Below are positions 15,162-22,575 of a DNA stretch of 53,432 nucleotides, piece by piece (positions within the stretch are counted from its first letter, which is position 1; the number at the start of each line of letters is the position of its first letter). The notes under the pieces are model-generated. The model was given only the letters and a program-made list of their open reading frames with translations. It was not told the DNA's origin and did not search any database. The stretch covers positions 1 through 53,432 of the forward strand of contig JBKBUN010000002.1 in assembly GCA_046289925.1 (NCBI GenBank). Reading direction: 5' to 3'. The DNA is from Acidovorax_G sp046289925 (lineage in GTDB: Bacteria > Pseudomonadota > Gammaproteobacteria > Burkholderiales > Burkholderiaceae_C). The position numbers and the translations under genes were made by a program.

Positions 15162-15823
15162 CGCTTTCGCATCATCCGGGATGTGGCGAAAAACGATGCC
15201 GCCACTGCGGCCAGGGAAAAGATCAGCAACAGCAACGCCATCTGGTCGGCACCTTGGAGGTCGAACGCCTGCACCCGGTCGTAGATGCTGATGGCGATGG
15301 TTTTGGTCTCACCCGGGATGCTGCCGCCCATCATGAGTACCACGCCGAACTCGCCCAGCGTGTGCACGAAGGTCAGCACCGCTGCGGACAACACCCCCGG
15401 CCACGCCAGCGGCAGTTCCACCCGCAAGAAGGTCTGCCAGGGGCCCAGTCCGCTGACTGCGGCGGCTTCGCAAAGGTTCTCCGGGACGGCCTCGAAGGCC
15501 CGTTGAATGGGCTGGACCATGAAAGGGATGTTGAAGATGACCGAGGCAATGAGCAGGCCCGCGAAGTTGAAGGTGAGGCGGATGTCGAAGGTCTCCTGCA
15601 TCCAATGCCCGAGAGGTGAAGCCCCGCCCAGGGTCACCAGCAGGTAGTAGCCGAGCACCGTGGGTGGAAGCACCAAGGGCAACACCACGGCGGCCTCCAC
15701 CAGCGCCTTGCCCGCAAACGAGGTACGCGCAAGCCATCGCCCCATCCACAAACCCAGGGGCAGCAGCACCAACAGCGTGACCGCTGCCAGTTCCAGGGAG
15801 AGTGTCAGGGCTTGCCAGTCCAT
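15158..15823 (-). CDS. modB: Molybdate ABC transporter permease
   Basis: A 221-residue integral membrane protein with about five helices. The ATPase-coupling EAA loop is visible (FEAVPENLCEAAAVSGLGPWQTFLRVELPLAWPG, within residues 112-145). ALVEAAVVLPLVLPPTVLGYYLL is typical ModB. It starts 4 bp downstream of the modA stop. Confidence 0.94.
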   Translation of the reverse strand: MDWQALTLSLELAAVTLLVLLPLGLWMGRWLARTSFAGKALVEAAVVLPLVLPPTVLGYYLLVTLGGASPLGHWMQETFDIRLTFNFAGLLIASVIFNIPFMVQPIQRAFEAVPENLCEAAAVSGLGPWQTFLRVELPLAWPGVLSAAVLTFVHTLGEFGVVLMMGGSIPGETKTIAISIYDRVQAFDLQGADQMALLLLIFSLAAVAASFFATSRMMRKR

Positions 15824-15827
15824 AGGG

Positions 15828-16619
15828 TCACGGTTTCGGCATGGCGAAGCCGTACTTCACCATGATGGCCTGCGCCTCGGGTGTCGAGATGTAGTCGTAG
15901 AAGGCCCGTGCCGCTGGGGGAGCATCGCGCAGCACCACCATTCGTTGCGCCAGCGGCTGGTGCCAGGCCTCGGGAATGAGCGCGAAGTCGCCCAGGCGGG
16001 CCACCTGGGGCGCCAGGGCCAGGGAGTACGCGATGATGCCGCCCTGTGTGGAGCCAGACGTGGCGAACTGTGCGGTCTGGGAGATGTTTTCACCGACCAC
16101 CAGGAACGGCTCGATGCGTTGCCACAGTCCGGCGTGTTGCAGCGCCTCCTTGGCCCGCATGCCGTAGGGCGCATGGTCTGGAGAAGCAATGGCGAACTTC
16201 TTCAAGCGGCCATCGGCCAGAGCAGCGGCGAGGTCTTTGAGCTCCCCATCGGCCTTGAGCGGGCCGCCCTTGGGCACCATGACGCCGATGCGGCCATAGG
16301 CATAGAGGCGGCCCCGGTCCACAGTCTTGCCCGCGTCGGCCAGCTTGAACACGAAGTCCTCATCCGCCGACATGAAGAGGTGGAACGGGGCGCCCTGGAG
16401 AATCTGTGAGTAGAAGTTGCCTGATGATCCGAAGACCAACCGCAGGCGCTGGCCCGTGGACTTCTCGAACTGCGCGGCCACCTCCTCGATGGCGAATTTC
16501 AGGTCGGACGCAGCCGCCAGGGTTGGTACCGCAGTGGGCTGCGCCTGCGCCTTCAGGGACACCAGAAGCGTGCTCAGGGCGATTGACAGCAACAGTGTTC
16601 GGCGAAGTCGGAGCGCCAT
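15828..16619 (-). CDS. modA: Molybdate-binding periplasmic protein
   Basis: A 263-residue solute-binding protein with a signal peptide ending at KAQA-QP (residue ~26). Typical ModA segments are LAAASDLKFAIEEVAAQFE, LVFGSSGNFYSQI and FHLFMSADEDFV. It captures molybdate (or tungstate) for ModBC. I chose the ATG at 16619, which gives the signal peptide and has GAAAGGG upstream; longer readings would run through the operator region. Confidence 0.93.
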   Translation of the reverse strand: MALRLRRTLLLSIALSTLLVSLKAQAQPTAVPTLAAASDLKFAIEEVAAQFEKSTGQRLRLVFGSSGNFYSQILQGAPFHLFMSADEDFVFKLADAGKTVDRGRLYAYGRIGVMVPKGGPLKADGELKDLAAALADGRLKKFAIASPDHAPYGMRAKEALQHAGLWQRIEPFLVVGENISQTAQFATSGSTQGGIIAYSLALAPQVARLGDFALIPEAWHQPLAQRMVVLRDAPPAARAFYDYISTPEAQAIMVKYGFAMPKP

Positions 16620-16656
16620 GGCGAGCCCTTTCGGGGGTGGTGGAGAAGAAGCCCAC

Positions 16657-16696
16657 CGATATCTTGCCATATGGATATCGCGGCCGGTAGATATCG
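16657..16696. promoter_or_regulatory. Candidate ModE operator between modA and the regulator
   Basis: Three related half-sites: CGATATC (16657-16663), GATATCG (16674-16680) and GATATCG (16690-16696). The first two form an inverted repeat separated by 10 bp with CATATG at its centre. The layout resembles ModE boxes, which are AT-rich palindromes in front of mod operons. It lies between the two divergent start codons. Confidence 0.55.
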
Positions 16697-16724
16697 ACAT
16701 CACCCAGGGGCTATCATCCTGCCC

Positions 16725-17156
16725 ATGAAACCCGTCCTGAATGTGTCGGCTCTTGAAAAGCGCACGCGCTTTCGCGTCCAGATCAAGCACGCCATCGCCA
16801 TCGGTCCGGGCAAGGCAGACGTGTTGGAGTGCATCGCCGAGACCGGTTCGATTGCCGAGACGGGAAGGCGCTTGGGTATGAGTTACCAACGTGTGTGGTC
16901 GCTCGTGGAGGCGATGAACCGGGACTTCTTGGAGCCACTCGTGAACAAGCAGCGAGGCGGGGCGGCCGGTGGAGGTGCGACCCTCACGCCAACAGGTGTT
17001 CGGGTGCTGAAGCTCTATCGCGCGGTCGAAGCCAAGGCACAGACGGCCGTGGACAAACACCTGCATGAGTTGGTTGCGTTGATTCGGGCTGACACGGCTG
17101 ACGTGCGCCGTGTCAGCCCCTCGCGGCAAGGCAAGTTGCCACCGGCAACCCGATGA
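16725..17156 (+). CDS. ModE-type winged-helix regulator without a molybdate-binding domain
   Basis: A 143-residue LysR-like winged-helix protein as in the N-terminal half of ModE: VLECIAETGSIAETGRRLGM, SYQRVWSLVEAMNRDF, GGAAGGGATLTPTGVRVLKLY. Full ModE (~260 residues) has two extra TOBE domains that bind molybdate; they are absent here, the protein ending about 40 residues after the wing. Divergent from modABC across the GATATCG sites, so it probably regulates them, but how it senses molybdate is unclear. The ATG at 16725 begins the conserved part; a start at 16671 would overlap the operator. Confidence 0.85.
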   Translation: MKPVLNVSALEKRTRFRVQIKHAIAIGPGKADVLECIAETGSIAETGRRLGMSYQRVWSLVEAMNRDFLEPLVNKQRGGAAGGGATLTPTGVRVLKLYRAVEAKAQTAVDKHLHELVALIRADTADVRRVSPSRQGKLPPATR

Positions 17157-17210
17157 GGTGGCGCCAGTCCCCCCGCCGGGGGGCGCGAACCGATGCCGAT
17201 CACCAACGAC

Positions 17211-18074
17211 TCACCGCAGCAGCAGCGTAGGCACCGATGCGGAACGCAAGAGGTCCGTGGTCTTGCTGCCCACGAACAGACTTCGCCATGGTGAGTGGCT
17301 GTAAGCACCCATGACCAGAAGGTCGCACTGCTGCGACTTCACCGCCTCGGCAATCACGGTCTCCGGATCGCCCGGGTGGACCTCCATCGAAACCTGGAAG
17401 CCCGCCGCCTCCAGCACGCTGCGGGCCTCCTCGATCTGTTTCGGCCTTTGGGTATGCGACTTTCCCGCCATCATTAGGTGGATGGGCAGCCCCTTGAGCA
17501 GCGGACTGCCGGCAATCATCTGGATGCCCTGGCGGGTCACGCTGGAGCCATCGAAGGCGTACAGCACGCGGGTCGGGGCGCGGAACGCATCGGGCACGGC
17601 CAGCACTGGCTTGCTCACCGAGCGCACCACCCACTCCAGGTTGCGGCCCAGGTCTCGCTGAGTCGCCGGTGCCGATGTCCCTCGACGGCCCAGCACAAAC
17701 AAGCGGACATTGGCCTGAAGCTCTGGAAGCGTGGTGTCCAGCTCGCCATGGCGTTGGCGCACATCAACCACGGCTGCCCCGGTTGTCAGCGCCCGCTCAC
17801 GCAGGCCGTTGAGGAACACGCGGCCTGCCTCTCGAGCAGTGCGTGTCCTCGTCTCGTCTTCGTCGCTCAACTGCTTGAGCAGGCTCTCCTGTGCATCCAG
17901 GCCGATGGCCCCGCTGTGGTCCTGCACGGCTTTCAGCCGGGGGTGCCGGTCGATGACATGAAGGAGTTCCATCGGGCACTGCATGCGCTGTGCCGCCCAG
18001 GTGGCGTGGTCGGTCACGCTTTCGGCGTAGTGCGACTGGTCCACGCAGGCCAGCACTTTGTTGTCGTCGTTCAT
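17211..18074 (-). CDS. Universal stress protein, two tandem UspA domains
   Basis: A 287-residue cytosolic protein made of two UspA folds (about 5-150 and 155-287). Each starts with a beta strand and acidic turn (VLACVDQSHYAES and RVLYAFDGSSVTRQG). The second ends with an ATP-binding-type signature (LVMGAYSHSPWRSLFVGSKT); in the first the equivalent (VLGRRGTS) is less complete. Ligand and stress are unknown. It is 13 bp downstream of the SulP transporter, so the pair is probably co-transcribed. Confidence 0.9.
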   Translation of the reverse strand: MNDDNKVLACVDQSHYAESVTDHATWAAQRMQCPMELLHVIDRHPRLKAVQDHSGAIGLDAQESLLKQLSDEDETRTRTAREAGRVFLNGLRERALTTGAAVVDVRQRHGELDTTLPELQANVRLFVLGRRGTSAPATQRDLGRNLEWVVRSVSKPVLAVPDAFRAPTRVLYAFDGSSVTRQGIQMIAGSPLLKGLPIHLMMAGKSHTQRPKQIEEARSVLEAAGFQVSMEVHPGDPETVIAEAVKSQQCDLLVMGAYSHSPWRSLFVGSKTTDLLRSASVPTLLLR

Positions 18075-18087
18075 CGGGTGGTCTCCT

Positions 18088-19569
18088 TCAGTGGCCCATG
18101 AGCATGTCTTCGGCGCCGTCTTTGTCGTGAATGCCGAAGCGGTCCACCATGGTGGCGCTGGCCTCGTTCAGGCCCATGATCTCGACCTCCGCGCCCTCGC
18201 GACGGAACTTGATGACCACTTTGTCCAGTGCGCTCACAGCGGTGATGTCCCAGAAGTGCGCACGGCTCACGTCGATGCGGACCTTGTCGATGACTTCCTT
18301 GTAGTCAAAGGCGTTGCAGAAGCGTTCGGCGCTGGCGAAGAACACCTGACCGATGACCTGATAGGTGCGGGTACGTCCTTCGTCTTCGCTTTTCGATTTC
18401 ACCTGCAGAAGCTGTCCGACCTTGTGGGCGAAGAAGAAGCCCGACAGCAGCACCCCGGTCAGCACGCCTTTGGCAAGGTCGTGGGTCGCCACGGTCACGA
18501 CCACGGTGGCCACCATCACCACACTGGAACTCTTGGGGTGCTCGCGCAGGTTCTTGATAGAGGCCCAGTTGAAGGTGCCGATGGACACCATGATCATCAC
18601 GGCCACCAGGGCCGCCATGGGAATCTTCGCCACCCAGTCCCCCAGGAACACCACCAGGATCAGCAACACCACGCCCGCGGTGAGTGTGGACAGCCGCCCG
18701 CGACCGCCGGACTTCACATTGATGACAGACTGACCAATCATGGCGCAACCCGCCATGCCGCCGATAAAGCCTGTGGCGATGTTGGCAATGCCCTGGCCCA
18801 CGCACTCGCGGTTCTTGTCGCTCTTGGTGTCCGTGAGGTCGTCCACGATGGTGGCCGTCATCAGCGATTCGAGCAGTCCCACCACCATGAGGGTGAGCGA
18901 GTACGGGAAGATGATGGCAAGTGTCTCCCAGGTCAGCGGGACGTTCGGGATGAGGAACATCGGCAGGCTGTCGGGCAGCTCACCCATGTCGCCCACGGTG
19001 CGGATGTCGAGATCCAGCGCAATGGCCACCCCGGTGAGGACCACGATGGTCACCAGTGGCGACGGCACCGCCTTGGTGAGGTAGGGCAGGCCGTAGATGA
19101 TGGCAAGTCCCGCCGCCGTCATGGCATACACGTGCCACGTCACGTTGGTGAGTTCGGGCAACTGGGCGAGGAAGATCAAGATGGCGAGTGCGTTCACGAA
19201 GCCGGTGACGACCGAGCGTGAAACGAACCTCATCAAGGCCCCCAGACGGACCCACCCGGCAATGACCTGCAGGATGCCGGTGAGCACCGTGGCGGCCAGC
19301 AGGTACTCCAGGCCATGGTCTTTGACGAGCGACACCATCAGCAGTGCCATGGCCCCCGTGGCGGCGGAAATCATCCCAGGTCGCCCTCCGGTGAAGGCGA
19401 TGATGGTGGCGATGGAGAAGGAGGCGTACAGGCCCACCTTGGGGTCTACCCCGGCGATGATGGAAAACGCAATGGCCTCTGGGATGAGTGCCAGAGCCAC
19501 GACCAGTCCCGCAAGCAGGTCGTTGCGCACGTTGGACAACCAGTCCTGGCGCAGAGTGTGAAGCGACAT
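18088..19569 (-). CDS. SulP-family inorganic anion transporter with STAS domain
   Basis: A 493-residue protein: about 12 membrane helices followed by a cytoplasmic STAS domain (from ~385; DVSRAHFWDITAVSALDKVV). The SulP signature is near the N-terminus: VALALIPEAIAFSIIAGVDPKVGLYASF. Members move sulfate, bicarbonate or other anions; the substrate cannot be read from sequence. I chose the ATG at 19569 because the membrane domain starts soon after; the frame up to 19722 is not family-like. The universal stress protein follows 13 bp downstream. Confidence 0.88.
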   Translation of the reverse strand: MSLHTLRQDWLSNVRNDLLAGLVVALALIPEAIAFSIIAGVDPKVGLYASFSIATIIAFTGGRPGMISAATGAMALLMVSLVKDHGLEYLLAATVLTGILQVIAGWVRLGALMRFVSRSVVTGFVNALAILIFLAQLPELTNVTWHVYAMTAAGLAIIYGLPYLTKAVPSPLVTIVVLTGVAIALDLDIRTVGDMGELPDSLPMFLIPNVPLTWETLAIIFPYSLTLMVVGLLESLMTATIVDDLTDTKSDKNRECVGQGIANIATGFIGGMAGCAMIGQSVINVKSGGRGRLSTLTAGVVLLILVVFLGDWVAKIPMAALVAVMIMVSIGTFNWASIKNLREHPKSSSVVMVATVVVTVATHDLAKGVLTGVLLSGFFFAHKVGQLLQVKSKSEDEGRTRTYQVIGQVFFASAERFCNAFDYKEVIDKVRIDVSRAHFWDITAVSALDKVVIKFRREGAEVEIMGLNEASATMVDRFGIHDKDGAEDMLMGH

Positions 19570-20128
19570 AGAGAAATGGCCCTCGCAGAGATGCGCAGGC
19601 AAAAAGTACAAGGAGGAATGTGACCAACTGACGCTGGTCTGGCGAAGCACATAGGGCGTGTGGCGGCCCTGGACAACTACGGTGGAGTCACCGAGCAGAA
19701 AAAGCCGCGTGGCAGGCCCCATCCCAGGTAGTACACCGGGTGTCTAGGGGAGACTGCGAACGGATGCTGCACCGCACCATTGTACTTGTCTGCATCGACC
19801 CAAGGCTTACCGCACGTTCGCTGTTGCTAGATTTTCCCAGGCGCCCAGGAGCCTGTCGGACTTGGGGCGTCGAAAGCGAACATGAGCCCCAGCGAGGACC
19901 GTTTTCGCCGTGTTTGCAGCCCCATAGCGGGGCCATGGGGCCCCAAGACGGTGAACAATGGAGCGCTGCCAGCCCATGGGCCCTTGGCATGCAGCCGACG
20001 ATTCTCAAGTCCGACAGGCTCCTGGGTTGAACGCGGGCTTTTGCGTCGGTGCAAAGGGTATGATTCGCGCGCTGCTTCGCGCCCCTGTGTTCAGCGCGGC
20101 GCTTCTGCACTTCTGACTTCTGTATTGT
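19570..20128. other. Gene-free interval with MITE-like copy 2
   Basis: Between sulP and tRNA-Arg. It holds the 173-bp inverted-repeat element at 19849-20021. The remainder shows no supported gene; the 172-codon minus-strand frame here runs through both the element and the tRNA. Confidence 0.7.
19849..20021. mobile_element. MITE-like inverted-repeat element, copy 2 (173 bp)
   Basis: Same orientation and left half as copy 1, but its termini read GAGCCTGTCGGACTTGGG and the complement of GAGCCTGTCGGACTTGAG, and it has a ~12-bp longer right half. The flanks are CCAG (left) and CTGG (right): they are complements, not direct repeats, so a target duplication is not shown here. Confidence 0.8.
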
Positions 20129-20205
20129 CTGCCCGTAGCTCAACTGGATAGAGCAATTGCCTTCTAAGCAATAGGTCGGGGGTTCGAGTCCCTCCGGGCA
20201 GGCCA
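20129..20205 (+). tRNA. tRNA-Arg (anticodon TCT)
   Basis: Full cloverleaf: acceptor CTGCCCG with CGGGCAG, D-arm GCTC/GAGC, anticodon stem ATTGC/GCAAT with loop CTTCTAA (anticodon TCT), T-arm GGGGG-TTCGAGT-CCCTC. The discriminator is G20202, followed by an encoded CCA (20203-20205). Confidence 0.96.
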
Positions 20206-20353
20206 CAAGACCCCTTCACACCCCCTCAGAACCCTCACGTTTCCTGGCGCTGCGGTTTGGGGGCCTCGTACGAACTTCTCGCGTCCCGCGGGCCCTGCAA
20301 ACGCATGCCATGGGAGCGCTGACGGGTGTCTTTCGGATGCCGTGATATCCGCG

Positions 20354-20440
20354 CCCAGAAGGTGAGCGCGCCACAAGGCGCAACTTCAACGGACATCAGA
20401 ACTTTTCCGTGCGAACAAGCGGTCCACTGCGGTTTCTAGG
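20354..20440 (+). repeat. R1 dispersed direct repeat, copy C
   Basis: Third R1 copy, CCCAGAA to TTTCTAGG, same orientation as A and B. It differs from them by small changes, for example TTTTCCGTGCG for TTTTCAGTGTG. No MITE-like element is inserted at its CTAG. Confidence 0.88.
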
Positions 20441-20458
20441 TTCAAAGCGTTTTAGGGC

Positions 20459-20504
20459 GCTTGTGCTTATAAATCAAGCACAAGCAGCTCATAAATTGAT
20501 AGCA
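20459..20504 (+). repeat. Comamonadaceae-style palindromic repeat, intergenic copy
   Basis: A perfect 10-bp inverted repeat GCTTGTGCTT-ATAAATC-AAGCACAAGC (20459-20485) followed by a GCTCATAAATTGATAGC tail. Related sequence occurs inside selO (44220-44267) and, less completely, in the cupredoxin signal-peptide region (33825-33866). AT-rich against a GC-rich background. Confidence 0.7.
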
Positions 20505-20623
20505 AACGAGATTGGCAATGTGGCGCATGTGCCCGCTTCATGTGGCGCCGGTGGCAGCCCTGGTCGGTGGTCGAGGTGCTCCGACGGCCGGGCCTGCGCG
20601 AGGAGCAGGTCGTCGTCACCCCG

Positions 20624-22411
20624 TCAGGGCGTTTCGTCGAACACCAGCGCCGGAGGGCTGAGCACGCGGGCCACGCTGGCAGGGGCGTTGCCCGGCGCTT
20701 GACCCACTGGTTCGAGGGCGGCCATGGTGAGCAGGGCCAAGCCGTGGTTCAGTGGGGCGTAATAGCTGCCAGCCGGAGTGTCGATGGCACGGCGCTGCAG
20801 GCCTTGGCCTTCACTGAGCACCGACCCCGGCTCTGCAATGCGCAGCACCGGCAGCCCCAGGTCGCGCAGTTGCGCTACGGCGCGCAGGTTGTCGGCGGCC
20901 AGCCAATAGCCGCAGGGGCGGGTGCGGGTTTCGCGGGCCTGTGGTGCAAGACCGTTGGCCCATTCCACCTGTACCGTCTGCTCGGCCCCGGTGCGCGGGT
21001 CTAACAGCGTGAGGTCGCGGCGTTCGCGGCGGGGCTCGGCCCGCAGCACTGCAGGCTCACGGCAGGCCTGGGCGCTGGTCTCGCGCGCAACGAAGGTGCG
21101 CACCTGTTCGAGCGATGCTGCGCGCTCCGCCGCCTGCCGCAGCACGGCTGTGATCGCCACGACCTGGGTGTGCACGCGCCGTTGCAGGTCTTGCATCGGG
21201 TCGGCGGTACGTCGGCTGGCCACCACCAGCCCGATGCTGTTTCGCAGCGCCTGGGCGTTGACAAGCCGGGTTGGGTTGAGATGGTCGGAGTCCAGCGGGG
21301 CCTGCGGCGTGGTACCGGTCAGCCGGTGAAATGGCTCGCTGCTCAGGCGTTCTGCTTGCAGGCCCTGCTGCAGCGCGGGCGCAAACCACTCGGCGGCGGC
21401 CTTGCGCAGAAACTCGGGGTAATTGACCGGGCTCGCGTACTGCACGAGGGCATCGGCGCGGCCCACCAGTGACCAGGGCTCCAGGTATGGCTGGGACGCA
21501 TCGTATTCCCGGCTCTCGACCAGCACGGCCGCCCGGTAGTCGCTCAGAACGCGCGCCAGTGCGCGGGCTTCCGGCGTCTGCAGCGCCAGATGGTCGGCGT
21601 CCAGCGCGATGCCGCTTGCCGTGCCCGCGGTGTGGTGGGCTGCACCGTCGGGATTGGCCCGCGGCACCACCAGGACGTGGATGCGATCCAGCAGTGGCTC
21701 CAGATCGCCACGCGCCAACTCCTGGGCCAGGTGCAGCAGTGCCTCAGCGCTGGCGCCGTCGGTACCCTGCTGTTGGCCCACCAGGGCAATCACGGGTTTG
21801 CCGGTGGCATCGACCGAGGTCGGGGATGCGTTTGCCACGCGGCCGATCAGCACACCCACGATGGGCTCACCCCTTGCACTGTTGCCCAGCGCAAGGGGAT
21901 GGGCGCGTGTGCCACGAGCGTTTTCGGGCAAGGCACCCAGGCGGGCGATCCAGTCGGTCAGCTCTGCCTGGGTGGTGAGCGCACGGCGATGGGGCGCCAG
22001 CCCCGGGGTCTGGTAGACGACGGCCGGTACCGGGAATCGCGCTGCCAGCAGGTCGCCACTCGCGGTTGTGTTGGGTACTGCCACGGCGGGTATCGGGGTC
22101 ACCACCGGCTGCGGTGCAGCGGCGGGGGGCAGCTTGGGGCTTGGGGTGGCTGCAGGCGGCATGGGCCGAGGAGCCGACGGCGCGGCTTGCTGGGGGCGCG
22201 GCGCAGGCGCGTTGGGCATGGTTTTGGAGACGTTGCCCAGCACAGGGCCGCCAGGCCACGGGGGCAGCGGGGTGCTGGTGCAGCCTGCGAGCAAGGCAAC
22301 AGTCACCAGTGCTGCGGCCCCGCGCACGGCACGCATTCCCGACAGGGCGGGGGGCAGGGCTTGTGGCAGCCAGGGCGTCAGGCGGAAGGCAAAGGCTCGG
22401 TGGCGGGGCAT
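20624..22411 (-). CDS. Lipoprotein with degenerate M14 zinc-carboxypeptidase domain
   Basis: A 595-residue protein with a lipoprotein signal (lipobox LLAGC, Cys44), a Pro/Ala-rich linker (about 47-115) and an M14-like domain from ~140. The zinc-site motifs are altered: the HGxE loop reads GQQQGTD (212-218), the NRD segment after RANPDG (251-256) reads DADH, and the distal His-Glu pair reads ESREY (299-303). All three metal ligands seem lost, so it is probably not an active carboxypeptidase. The fold could still bind peptides or peptidoglycan. The ATG at 22411 has GAGGAA 8 bp upstream; an inner ATG at 22336 would give a standard short lipoprotein signal. Confidence 0.78.
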   Translation of the reverse strand: MPRHRAFAFRLTPWLPQALPPALSGMRAVRGAAALVTVALLAGCTSTPLPPWPGGPVLGNVSKTMPNAPAPRPQQAAPSAPRPMPPAATPSPKLPPAAAPQPVVTPIPAVAVPNTTASGDLLAARFPVPAVVYQTPGLAPHRRALTTQAELTDWIARLGALPENARGTRAHPLALGNSARGEPIVGVLIGRVANASPTSVDATGKPVIALVGQQQGTDGASAEALLHLAQELARGDLEPLLDRIHVLVVPRANPDGAAHHTAGTASGIALDADHLALQTPEARALARVLSDYRAAVLVESREYDASQPYLEPWSLVGRADALVQYASPVNYPEFLRKAAAEWFAPALQQGLQAERLSSEPFHRLTGTTPQAPLDSDHLNPTRLVNAQALRNSIGLVVASRRTADPMQDLQRRVHTQVVAITAVLRQAAERAASLEQVRTFVARETSAQACREPAVLRAEPRRERRDLTLLDPRTGAEQTVQVEWANGLAPQARETRTRPCGYWLAADNLRAVAQLRDLGLPVLRIAEPGSVLSEGQGLQRRAIDTPAGSYYAPLNHGLALLTMAALEPVGQAPGNAPASVARVLSPPALVFDETP

Positions 22412-22575
22412 GGGGCGGATTCCTCAGGACAGCGGCCGGTATGGCCATCCGGCGATTGTGCGCGGAACCTGTGCCCTGTCTGCGATGCCAGCGACATCGG
22501 CGGGGCAGAGTGTTTTAGCCTGTGAGCGCCGGTCGCGCGGCGCAGCGCGCCAGCGCGATCGGCACAGGACGGTGC

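Larger units (their letters stand above)
20206..20623. other. Gene-free interval with R1-C and a palindromic repeat
   Basis: After the tRNA there are ~150 bp with nothing recognisable, then R1-C (20354-20440) and directly after it the AT-rich palindrome at 20459-20485. The remaining ~110 bp is GC-rich and leads to the stop codon of the M14-like gene. Confidence 0.7.

Noticed and set aside
19688..20206. 172-codon minus-strand frame between sulP and tRNA-Arg
   Set aside because: It covers the second MITE-like element and the tRNA itself.
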